A DNA stretch of 21,598 bases from Candidatus Thalassarchaeum betae (GTDB taxonomy: Archaea; Thermoplasmatota; Poseidoniia; Poseidoniales; Thalassarchaeaceae): the NCBI GenBank assembly GCA_022448665.1, contig JAKUUO010000020.1:1-21598 (forward strand). The letters are read 5' to 3'. Below the pieces are notes generated by a model, which worked only from the letters and a program-made list of their open reading frames with translations, was not told where the DNA came from and ran no database searches. This document shows, piece by piece, positions 15,301 to 21,434 of the stretch (position 1 is the first letter of the stretch; the number at the start of each line of letters is the position of its first letter). The translations under genes were made by a program, and so were the position numbers.

Positions 15301-16456
15301 GGTCGTTGTAACCGCTCATCTGGGCTTTGCAGACATATGCGGCGATGCATCCCGAGGTCAGGTCGAGGTTCGAGAAACCGAATGCTCCCTGCGCACTGTC
15401 CAGAGAGACGGCGGCGCTGAAGTTGGCATAAATCTCGCTCATCGTGGTCCCGATGGCAGTAGCGCCAGTCTCGGGATTCTGCGCGAGGTTCTCGATAGCA
15501 GCCCCCCCTGTGGCGGTGTCGGCTACGAGGCGTTGAATCGCGGCCCCGCCACCGAGCTTGTCAGCGAGGTACATCAGGAACATGAAACCAGCACCGTAGT
15601 CGGCTATCCTGCCATTCCACCACCGCACGCCGAGGCTGCTGTCCTGCGACCATGCGTTGGCGTGGCCGGTCAGCGTGTCTGTGACCCCGAAGCAGAGGTA
15701 TGCGGCCATGTCGGCCGCGCCTTCGTCAATCCACAGAAACTCGTAGGGGTCACGAGCGCTGTGCAGCAGGTGCTGGAACTCGTGCGCTAGGATGGTATTC
15801 CTCCAACTCAGGTCGTCGACGTCGACGAAAACGGACTCCCTGACGGATGAGATTCCAGGGGAGAAGTAACCGCCAGTGCCCCCGGCCCCGTCAATCGAGA
15901 TTAGGGCAATCTCGACCTGACAGTTGTTGTCTACGTCCGGAGGGGTGCCGAAATATGTCGTGTCTGTCGGATAGATGGTCGATTCCCAGGTCGAGGCGAT
16001 GTCGTTGAGGGTGGTTGAGGGGATGATCTGCCCGTCCTCCACCAGTATGGCCGAGTTGGCCGATATCTTCTGTACGGTCACAGCCACCGTCCCGCTGGCA
16101 GTTGAGATGTTCCCCGTCTCACCTTGGCTCCAAGCGTCCTCGCAAGAGCGGGCCGAGGATCTCGAGTTGAGATAACCGGGCGAGAATGGAAGGACCAGCC
16201 CAGGATAGCCCGCGTCCCTCCATTCCATCTTCAGGAAGCCAGTGGCTGAGAAGACTGGCTCGGCATCCTCGGTGAACATGTACCGCTTGCCCTCAATAGA
16301 GGGAGTGAAGTCCGTCAGGTCACCCGACATGACTTCAAGAAACGGTTCATCTGACTCAGGCTCTGCCAGGGCCATAGGGGAGAGGCTAGCGAGCAGCATG
16401 GTCGCGATGAGCAGCAGAGGTGCTCTGCGTGAGGCCGCTGTTCTGGTTCCTTCCAT
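12350..16456 (-). CDS. Cell-surface HEFQH metalloprotease with PKD repeats and C-terminal anchor
   Basis: A 1368-residue surface protein. A signal peptide covers 1-31 (MALA-EP cleavage). The N-terminal part (about 32-400) contains a zinc motif, HEFQH at 225-229, followed by WIDEGAAD at 242-249, where Glu245 would be the third ligand; this is the gluzincin pattern, similar to M30-type peptidases. Then come about five PKD-like domains: near 652-713, 719-813, 815-914, 915-1003 and 1005-1137, recognised by WDLGDN, WDWGDG and WDFGDA plus 'PG.Y...L.V.D' strands. A diverged sixth follows to about 1263. Asp-rich calcium-type loops occur at 523-535, 1180-1196 and 1213-1225. A membrane helix at about 1288-1305 leads to an approximately 64-residue charged tail ending in arginines. 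ATG at 16456 is preferred over GTG at 16465 because GGAG lies 8 nt before it. Substrate unknown. Confidence 0.88.
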   Translation of the reverse strand: MEGTRTAASRRAPLLLIATMLLASLSPMALAEPESDEPFLEVMSGDLTDFTPSIEGKRYMFTEDAEPVFSATGFLKMEWRDAGYPGLVLPFSPGYLNSRSSARSCEDAWSQGETGNISTASGTVAVTVQKISANSAILVEDGQIIPSTTLNDIASTWESTIYPTDTTYFGTPPDVDNNCQVEIALISIDGAGGTGGYFSPGISSVRESVFVDVDDLSWRNTILAHEFQHLLHSARDPYEFLWIDEGAADMAAYLCFGVTDTLTGHANAWSQDSSLGVRWWNGRIADYGAGFMFLMYLADKLGGGAAIQRLVADTATGGAAIENLAQNPETGATAIGTTMSEIYANFSAAVSLDSAQGAFGFSNLDLTSGCIAAYVCKAQMSGYNDQWVNDWNSSSQSIEGWGMRAYKFAQGSGAPLNLMVQPTQFGFDGAIMAKDADTGTWSMSSLRMDSGTGAGTGLVHGFGNTTDEVWLLTWYESMVSDCDYNYASCGITFGAYPTAMLTVYAGLITDPAEVSIDAITPFDRDGNNLDDSVQIDLDVLSNAFFEILEVTVGAYVNNTLTDSVVFDITAGDNVPSPRSVWFTPPSSGEWTFGISIRDVTGEVVDQAFALPMTIANMEPTTSGSMSTSMTQTWLPVGMFGSGYDSWGFGQINGTFSHNETPTGYFWDLGDNNSSGLKNPVHSYLNPGDYQIVLVVQDQGGYYSEPQSWNISVSDASDPVPEISVDGVVITDELVLLTDQRVQFSARGTTDNVPLEQLDFTWDWGDGQSESGQGLTGSGHSWVDGSADGIIYTLILTVDDGNHIVEHSLYIRVLNRLPKQIFDEPLQTYTLTPLTMPTVFEDSDGMIVEYFWYFEGGVNLGGSGMSLTSNFSETESILQNPSVGWLEPGMKNVTIEVTDDDGNSSVAILQVQVLNQRPVAVFSRPVDGTVETTYTFESESFDPDGDTSLLQTIWEISGLSEPVYNVSSVSHTFLEPGLYTIALTVIDDRGLSSATKSYSLRIENPLPVPELTFSCPSVNGTVLDGIPEDLGVVVWQIPHTRDGSAFVAPGDPIRFDGSDSYDADPLFIGRTSTDPSDPEWNGIVSWIWDFGDASPPVHGPVVWHAYEIPGTYAVTLTVVDGFEGGETNITSLTVHVSVAPTILTRDPISADYVGLGDLVLLNASATDADLTNGIEAWLDVDASDDSDGDGDPANDRDRSLTGPLTVRWDLNAMDDTNLDGDYRNDWLWGNQTWNQPGEIRIVMQVCDGVGVCSSEDYVITVLAIQEDDRPMSLADLTWSDLVPDRKSGGLLALVATVLLLGWLIMRQKDEDELDAEEMLETYDVTEVEVEGGLPGMDQHNPPPQPKYLTVGERRNKESGYIRPIRTRRR

Positions 16457-16500
16457 GTTCAACACTCCGTGTTGTATTCAGGTTCAATCCGCTCAAAGAC

Positions 16501-16510
16501 CTATTTTAAC
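16501..16510. promoter_or_regulatory. Candidate shared box A between the PKD protease and glutaminyl cyclase genes
   Basis: CTATTTTAAC reads as a TATA-like element on both strands (GTTAAAATAG on the minus). For the plus strand it lies about 28 nt before the ATG at 16533, which would give a leaderless mRNA. For the minus strand it would start transcription near 16478, about 20 nt before the protease start. It is the only AT-rich block in this 76-nt divergent gap. Confidence 0.4.
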
Positions 16511-16532
16511 ATCGATGGAGCATCGTTCGTAC

Positions 16533-17531
16533 ATGATTCGGCCCGGCCCGGCGCCACGCGTCTTCCAGACTCTGCTGGTCGTACTGCTTCTGACATTCGC
16601 ACCTGTCGCTGCTGAAGGTGGCCCAGAAGCGACTGAATTGCACGTCATATCGTCTCATTCCCACGACGAGGGGGCATTCACCCAGGGATTGGAGATGCAC
16701 GACGGCTTACTTTACGAGAGCACTGGTCTGTACGGCAGTTCCAGCCTTAGGGAAGTGGATCCCTCGAGCGGGGAGGTGCTGCGCCAGACACGACTCGACC
16801 AGAGCCTGTTCGGAGAGGGCATCACCGTTGTCGGGGACACTATCGTGATGCTCACTTGGAGGGAGGAGATTGCCTTGGTTTTCGACATCGAAACGCTCGA
16901 GGTCATCGCTAATCACACGTACTCCGGCGAGGGCTGGGGGCTGTGCTACGACGGAAACCATCTGGTTATGTCCAACGGAACTTCAGATCTGACTTTCAGG
17001 AACCCATCTAACTTCTCCGTTGAAGCAACGCTCCCCGTAACTAATCAGGGCATCGAGGTGGACCTGCTCAACGAGCTCGAGTGCGTCGGTCAGACGGTGT
17101 ATGCGAACGTGTGGGGCAGCGATTCTATCATCGCCATCGACAAGACCACCGGCGAGGTCGAGTCGACCATAGACGCCTCGGTTCTGACCGAGAACGAGTC
17201 TGACGGGTACAATGACGTGTTGAACGGGATAGCCTACTTCCCAGAGCGGGATGCATTCCTGATTACCGGCAAGAACTGGACCTCGATGCACTTGGTTTCG
17301 TTCGAGAACTCTCAGACACCCTCCGACGACAACATCTCGGAACCTCTGCCGTTGAGCATCCTGAAGGGGATATCGTCGGTTCTCCTGATTGCAGCATTGG
17401 TCATTATCCTGAGTTCCTTGCGTCTTCTGAGCGCAATCGTACGATTCTTTGTCCTGATGATCGCTAGGCGGCAAACTGAACAGCCGCCGGCTCCCAGCGA
17501 GGAGAAGCAAGAGGGAGGTGAAGCCCGATGA
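16533..17531 (+). CDS. Membrane-anchored glutaminyl-peptide cyclotransferase (glutaminyl cyclase)
   Basis: A 332-residue protein of the plant/bacterial glutamine cyclotransferase family, a five-bladed beta-propeller that turns N-terminal glutamine into pyroglutamate. Motifs in order: FTQGLE (49-54), ESTGLYGSSSLR (62-73), LFGEGI (92-97), LTWREE (107-112), YSGEGWGLCYDG (130-141), LLNELECVG (178-186), VYANVWGSDSI (189-199), VLNGIAY (229-235) and ITGKNW (244-249). It has a signal peptide (about 10-27) and, unlike most family members, a C-terminal hydrophobic segment (about 276-310) and a charged tail. The ATG at 16533 is chosen because a TATA-like block sits 28 nt upstream; an in-frame ATG at 16515 is only about 5 nt from that block. 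The stop overlaps the next gene's start (ATGA). Confidence 0.9.
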   Translation: MIRPGPAPRVFQTLLVVLLLTFAPVAAEGGPEATELHVISSHSHDEGAFTQGLEMHDGLLYESTGLYGSSSLREVDPSSGEVLRQTRLDQSLFGEGITVVGDTIVMLTWREEIALVFDIETLEVIANHTYSGEGWGLCYDGNHLVMSNGTSDLTFRNPSNFSVEATLPVTNQGIEVDLLNELECVGQTVYANVWGSDSIIAIDKTTGEVESTIDASVLTENESDGYNDVLNGIAYFPERDAFLITGKNWTSMHLVSFENSQTPSDDNISEPLPLSILKGISSVLLIAALVIILSSLRLLSAIVRFFVLMIARRQTEQPPAPSEEKQEGGEAR

Positions 17532-18268
17532 GCGACGACGAGTTCGACGATTACAGTGCCGTGGAACTATGGCTGCATGACCTCTCGATAGACTCTGCCA
17601 CCAGAGTCGCCGGGGCGCTGATGATATTCATCGGTAGTCTGCTCGGGGCAATACTCGGAGTCGCTCTGATATCCGCCGACGTCGGCGAGATTCTGACTGG
17701 CCAACTAGACAGTTCCGATGGTGTCGCCGATGTCAATGGAATGGTGAACACGGCGTTGGAGGACAACACCACTGGAGGTGACCCTGTCGAAGGCGTTAAG
17801 GTCAGTATCCTCGATTCGGACGAACTTGAGATAGGTCATGATTTCACCGACTCAGGAGGGAGGTTCTCGGTCGAGGAGATTCCCAGACGCGCTTCGACAC
17901 TGCTTGTCGACCACCCTGAGAACGTAACAGTCAGGATACTGCTTATTCCAGGCGATCACGCCCAGATATCCATCACTCTCACTCCGGGTGACGGGCTTTA
18001 CGAGTCTGACATGACCGGCGAGAGCCATCTCGCCGAGTCGGTGCTAATCGGCACCACCATCGCCGGACTGACGTTATTGGCCGGGCTCGCCGGGATGGTG
18101 GGCGGCTTGGAGGCTTACCGGGGCGACCACTACCGACGCACCTGGTGGCTCTCTTTCTTCGGACTTTGGAGCCGAGGCATGCTTTTCATTGGCCCTATGT
18201 TCATCCTCCTCGGTATGGGGATGACGCATCTCGCTAGGGATCAGTTCACAGACCACACAGAGGATTAG
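17528..18268 (+). CDS. Membrane protein with an extracytoplasmic carboxypeptidase-regulatory-like domain
   Basis: A 246-residue protein. It has an acidic N-terminal cytoplasmic end, a first membrane helix (about 27-50), an external beta-sandwich region (about 65-155), and two further helices (about 171-194 and 214-233). The external part reads PVEGVKVSILDSD (86-98) then TDSGGRFSVEEIP (107-119), the pattern of CarboxypepD_reg/SpaA-type domains, which are structural or binding modules of surface proteins and carry no enzyme activity. Its ATG overlaps the stop of the glutaminyl cyclase gene, so they form one transcription and translation unit. It may position the cyclase or its substrates at the membrane, but that is inference from location. 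The exact role is unknown. Confidence 0.8.
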   Translation: MSDDEFDDYSAVELWLHDLSIDSATRVAGALMIFIGSLLGAILGVALISADVGEILTGQLDSSDGVADVNGMVNTALEDNTTGGDPVEGVKVSILDSDELEIGHDFTDSGGRFSVEEIPRRASTLLVDHPENVTVRILLIPGDHAQISITLTPGDGLYESDMTGESHLAESVLIGTTIAGLTLLAGLAGMVGGLEAYRGDHYRRTWWLSFFGLWSRGMLFIGPMFILLGMGMTHLARDQFTDHTED

Positions 18269-18282
18269 TTCGAGGTTTGCCC

Positions 18283-19629
18283 GTGTACCTGATTACGATA
18301 GAAGGCGGCGATGGGAGCGGCAAGGGACTGGCGACCAAGGTCGTCTCTGAAGTCCTGAGCAAGGAGTTCTCGTTCGCTGCTGTAGAGATTACCGGGGAGC
18401 CTAGGAGAAAACACCCTCTGGGACGACTGGCAATCGAGGCCGTACGCAGGAAGACCATGACCCCAGAACAGGAGGCCGGCCTGTTTGCAGCCGACAGGGT
18501 AGACCACTCTCACGGTTGGATACTACCTCGTCTCGAGGAGGGCAAGGCTGTGGTCAGCGAGCGCAACATCCACTCCTCACTCGTCTATCAGGGAATCGTC
18601 GGCGGGCTCGGAATCGACAGGGTCGCCCACATGAACTCGGCTGCATTGGTCCCTGACCTCTGTATCTGGGTTGATTGCGATCCTGAGGTCGCATTGAAGA
18701 GGATCAAGAGCGGGAGCCTGAGAGCGCTGACGGAGAAAGGGGAGTACTTCGAGACGACGGAGTTGCAGCAGCGCATCAGAGCAGGCTACACCTCGCTGCT
18801 GTCGGGCGAACTGGAGATGCCCATCCCCTTCGATATGGGAGCCGTCATCGGGCCTATTCTGAATGAGGGCACTGAGGCCGAGTTCTGTCGGACTCTGATT
18901 AGTAGCGTCCGGAAGTTCGTGCACTCCAAACCACTTCCACTAAATGTCGACACCGAGATGGTCGAGAGGCACCTCATAAGACGACTCCTCCACATCTCAA
19001 AGGGCCAGACCACACTGACCGGACTGGGCGTCGAGCCTGCACGCACCAAGGGAGACTGGTTGACCGGCAACCCGCCTTGGAAGATACTCAACGATGCTCA
19101 GTCAGAACACGATGCCGCTTTGGAAGAAGTTAGCGAGGATGCCAGAGTGGACGTTCCCAAGAGCATCCTCTCGCATTCGATGTCGGCCATCTGCGGGACC
19201 CTCTCTCTGATGCCATCAGCAGATGTGAGGGAACTCCGTCGAGCGCTCGGGCCAGTCAGGGCTGTGTCCGAGCGCCACACTCAGAGACTCGTCAAGTTCC
19301 TCCATGAACGCACGGATTGGGTTCACAAGCACAGGGCCTTGCTCGGGCGTGATGCCCCCCGCTCGCAGTTAAGGGGGCGATATCGCACCCTTGGGATGCT
19401 GGTACTGGCGATATGGCCGCTCAGGCAAGCCATCTCGAAGTGGATAGAAGCCAATCCCGATACCCATCCCCGCTTCGCTATGGGTCAGATAGTCAGATCC
19501 GGTCAGCACCCCGCTGCCGTACGCGACACTCTGGAGCGCATAGCGCTGCTTGGGTGTGGGATGGAGGGGGCCTCTAACCCGGCCGGCGCCAGCGGGTTGG
19601 TCTACTGGTGGCAGGGGAAGGCCGAGTAG
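18283..19629 (+). CDS. Thymidylate-kinase-like protein with a large unknown C-terminal domain
   Basis: A 448-residue protein. Residues 1-213 or so resemble dTMP kinase (Tmk): IEGGDGSGKG (6-15) at the P-loop, ITGEPRRKHPLG (36-47), AADRVDH (69-75) and VVSERNIHSSLVYQG (90-104). Two changes stand out: the residue after the P-loop Lys14 is Gly where Tmk has Ser/Thr, and the usual 'DRY' is ERN (93-95). The lid segment has R..TEKGEYFE. Residues about 214-448 show no domain I recognise and are rich in helix-forming and basic residues. The start is the GTG at 18283, because GAGGT lies 6 nt before it; the TTG at 18277 directly abuts GAGGT. It follows the previous gene by 14 nt and abuts the stop of the opposing DUF2085 gene. 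It could be the cell's dTMP kinase or a related nucleotide kinase. Confidence 0.8.
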   Translation: MYLITIEGGDGSGKGLATKVVSEVLSKEFSFAAVEITGEPRRKHPLGRLAIEAVRRKTMTPEQEAGLFAADRVDHSHGWILPRLEEGKAVVSERNIHSSLVYQGIVGGLGIDRVAHMNSAALVPDLCIWVDCDPEVALKRIKSGSLRALTEKGEYFETTELQQRIRAGYTSLLSGELEMPIPFDMGAVIGPILNEGTEAEFCRTLISSVRKFVHSKPLPLNVDTEMVERHLIRRLLHISKGQTTLTGLGVEPARTKGDWLTGNPPWKILNDAQSEHDAALEEVSEDARVDVPKSILSHSMSAICGTLSLMPSADVRELRRALGPVRAVSERHTQRLVKFLHERTDWVHKHRALLGRDAPRSQLRGRYRTLGMLVLAIWPLRQAISKWIEANPDTHPRFAMGQIVRSGQHPAAVRDTLERIALLGCGMEGASNPAGASGLVYWWQGKAE

Positions 19630-20379
19630 TCACTTGGTCATCAGTCTGGCATTCGCAGGTAGGACCACCAGTTCTGGATCATCCTCGAAGTACTTGGTCC
19701 GAGCGCTTGCTGAGGCGGCGATAAACCACCCCAGTACCAGTCCACAGAGTAAACCTGTAACTACCCTGACTGGGTTGGTGGACTCGTAGTCGGTCAGATG
19801 CTGGGTGAATCCATCAACTGCTATTGGGATTAGACCGAGTCCTATTATAGCGAGCATGGCCAACATCCTCTTGTCTGTTAGGTAAATGGGTTCCAGCCTC
19901 TGGTCTGGAATTATCGAGAGGAAGGTGTCGCGAACCGTCCATCGGTTCAGTCCACGCCGCCCGAACAGGGCGGCGCCGACCACGAATCCGAAAAAGATTC
20001 CAACGTCGCGGGTGCACATCGGCATCTGATTGCCGTTGATCTCCCATGAGCGCTCGTGCTTCTGGTGGCAGTTGAGGTCGCCGAAAGCGTACACGAACGC
20101 CCACAGGGGGTTCAGTTCAGTCCAAGCGAATGTACCGCCGTGAGCCGATTGGTCATGCCCCACAGTCGCTCCCTCGCCATGATTCTGGTTCCCCCACCCG
20201 CTCTCGGTGGCGTAGTCGAATGCGTTGGCGCGTCCGGAGAGCTCCGGAACTGTTCCTTCAGGCATCGCCAGAGGGGCTATGAATGACAGAAGCAGGTACC
20301 CTCCAGCGACGGCTGCTAGGATTCTGCTGATCTTGATTTCCCTGGAACGGTCTTCGAGTCCATTAGCCAGAGTTCCCAC
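19630..20379 (-). CDS. DUF2085-family membrane protein
   Basis: A 249-residue multi-helix membrane protein. The hallmark of the family is clear: FGDLNCHQKHERSW (99-112) followed by NQMPMCTRDVGIFFG (117-131), with Cys104-His105-Gln106 and Cys122. A later helix pair, PIAVDGFTQ (185-193) and TNPVRVVTGLLCGLVLG (201-217), also fits. The function of DUF2085 proteins is not known. An unusual feature is the loop between helix 1 and the CHQ segment (about 40-90), which is rich in Gly, Asn and His (NQNHGEGATVGHDQSAHGG). The start is a GTG at 20379, with GGAG 5 nt upstream; no in-frame ATG lies before helix 1. The stop touches the stop of the tmk-like gene with no bases between them, and the gene is divergent from the Smr-like gene. 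Confidence 0.88.
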   Translation of the reverse strand: MGTLANGLEDRSREIKISRILAAVAGGYLLLSFIAPLAMPEGTVPELSGRANAFDYATESGWGNQNHGEGATVGHDQSAHGGTFAWTELNPLWAFVYAFGDLNCHQKHERSWEINGNQMPMCTRDVGIFFGFVVGAALFGRRGLNRWTVRDTFLSIIPDQRLEPIYLTDKRMLAMLAIIGLGLIPIAVDGFTQHLTDYESTNPVRVVTGLLCGLVLGWFIAASASARTKYFEDDPELVVLPANARLMTK

Positions 20380-20471
20380 GTTCTCTCCAGCGGTTCACAC
20401 TTGATGAATGCTGGCTCGTCACCTCAGATTCCACCCTTCGGACTCTTGAGCAACCCCGTGCTCCGGCCATC

Positions 20472-21257
20472 ATGGCCGACCTCGGATTGCGCGATGCTGC
20501 ATGGCTCGGAGGGGTAGTTGGCTCGATGGTCGCGGTCATGGCCACGTTCATCGGCATCTTCGTCAGCGGTCTGGACAGCCCGGATGTGATTGGGTCTCTG
20601 CGCTCGGGCATTGTGGCTGGCCTTGCCGGCGCTGTCATTATCACCACATTCGCCTACTACAGGATGCGTGAGGTGACTCGCTCAGGCAGGGATGTCGCGG
20701 CCATCAGGGAGCAGGAGTTGACTAGGGTCAAAGCCATTCTCTCCCCGATTGAGGACAGAGCCCCCAAGAGCAGCCCCAAGCCGGCTTGGACCGTAGAGAA
20801 ACAGGTCAGGCGAGACAGGGGTGTGCTGGTCGTAGATATGCATGGCCTCGATGCGCCGTCGGCCGCCGCCCTGACCGAGAGGCTGCTCGAACGAAGGGCA
20901 GACTTGGGCAGGCTGAAGCTGGTTACCGGCCGAGGCGAGGCCCTGCATGCAGGCTCGGCCGACCCCGGTATCAGACCCGCTGTCCTGCAGAGACTCAAGG
21001 TGGATGCCCAGAAGGCAGAATGGCAGGTCATTCAGAAATCGAGCTCTGTGACCCTAAGGCCGATGGGCAGGGCCCCCACCCCAAAGGAGTGGTTCGGCCG
21101 TTTCATTGTCTTCGTGGTACCGATGACGGGGGCCATGGCCCTCGCTTTCCGGGATCTCGCCGGACCGGGGATGGAGGAGCAGGGCATGATGTTCGGCGGG
21201 GCCTCAGGACTTCTGATGACGGCACTTCTGTCCAGTTACAGGGACCGCTCAGCTTAG
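20472..21257 (+). CDS. Membrane-bound Smr-like domain protein
   Basis: A 261-residue protein. Two membrane helices open it (about 11-32 and 44-63), then a charged linker (64-115), then a domain resembling Smr (about 116-197): VVDMHGLDAPSAAALTERLL (120-139) has the DxHG-type motif, and KLVTGRG (149-155) matches the second '[TH]GxG' motif of the family, followed by VLQRLKV. One or two further helices lie near 209-227 and 238-255. Smr domains (MutS2, bacterial YdaL, eukaryotic proteins) bind or nick nucleic acid; membrane attachment is unusual. The ATG at 20472 has no ribosome-binding site and the in-frame codons above it offer no start, so a leaderless mRNA is likely. The stop shares TTAG with the opposing small gene. 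Confidence 0.75.
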   Translation: MADLGLRDAAWLGGVVGSMVAVMATFIGIFVSGLDSPDVIGSLRSGIVAGLAGAVIITTFAYYRMREVTRSGRDVAAIREQELTRVKAILSPIEDRAPKSSPKPAWTVEKQVRRDRGVLVVDMHGLDAPSAAALTERLLERRADLGRLKLVTGRGEALHAGSADPGIRPAVLQRLKVDAQKAEWQVIQKSSSVTLRPMGRAPTPKEWFGRFIVFVVPMTGAMALAFRDLAGPGMEEQGMMFGGASGLLMTALLSSYRDRSA

Positions 21258-21394
21258 GAGTAGTCCGGGACCCCCTCGCAGCACGCTTCCACGACTCTGC
21301 GGCAACGAGGGCACTCCATGTGCTGACGCATCGGGATGGCCTGACCTCTGAACCCGCATTCGCAGCCCACGTCCTCGCAGTGGTCGACATCCAC
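21254..21394 (-). CDS. Small cysteine-rich, probably zinc-binding protein
   Basis: A 46-codon reading frame from a GTG at 21394: cysteines at 6, 11, 13, 28, 31, 38 and 39, with GCECGFRGQAIPMRQH (10-25) and CPRCRRVVEACC (28-39). CxC plus CxxC resembles a zinc ribbon or rubredoxin-like knuckle. Its stop TAA shares TTAG with the stop of the Smr-like gene, the same tight junction as at aroD, which supports it being real. It lies 40 nt after the SufB/SufD-family gene on the same strand. The ribosome-binding site is weak and a later GTG (21370) is possible. I do not recognise the family. Confidence 0.6.
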   Translation of the reverse strand: MDVDHCEDVGCECGFRGQAIPMRQHMECPRCRRVVEACCEGVPDYS

Positions 21395-21434
21395 GGGCGT
21401 CCGCCAGCATCAAGGCTCTAATCGCTTGCTGCTG

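Noticed and set aside
14639..15790. A 383-codon open frame on the plus strand
   Set aside because: It is antisense to the PKD metalloprotease, has no recognisable domain, and arises from GC-rich codon use on the opposite strand.
16242..16532. Upstream extension of the glutaminyl cyclase frame
   Set aside because: It would overlap the divergent protease gene and bury the signal peptide; the start at 16533 (or 16515) leaves a normal signal peptide.
20786..21421. A 211-codon plus-strand frame across the Smr-like gene
   Set aside because: It overlaps the Smr-like gene in another frame, and the Smr motifs and membrane helices support the latter; low-complexity Arg/Gly content fits a shadow frame.
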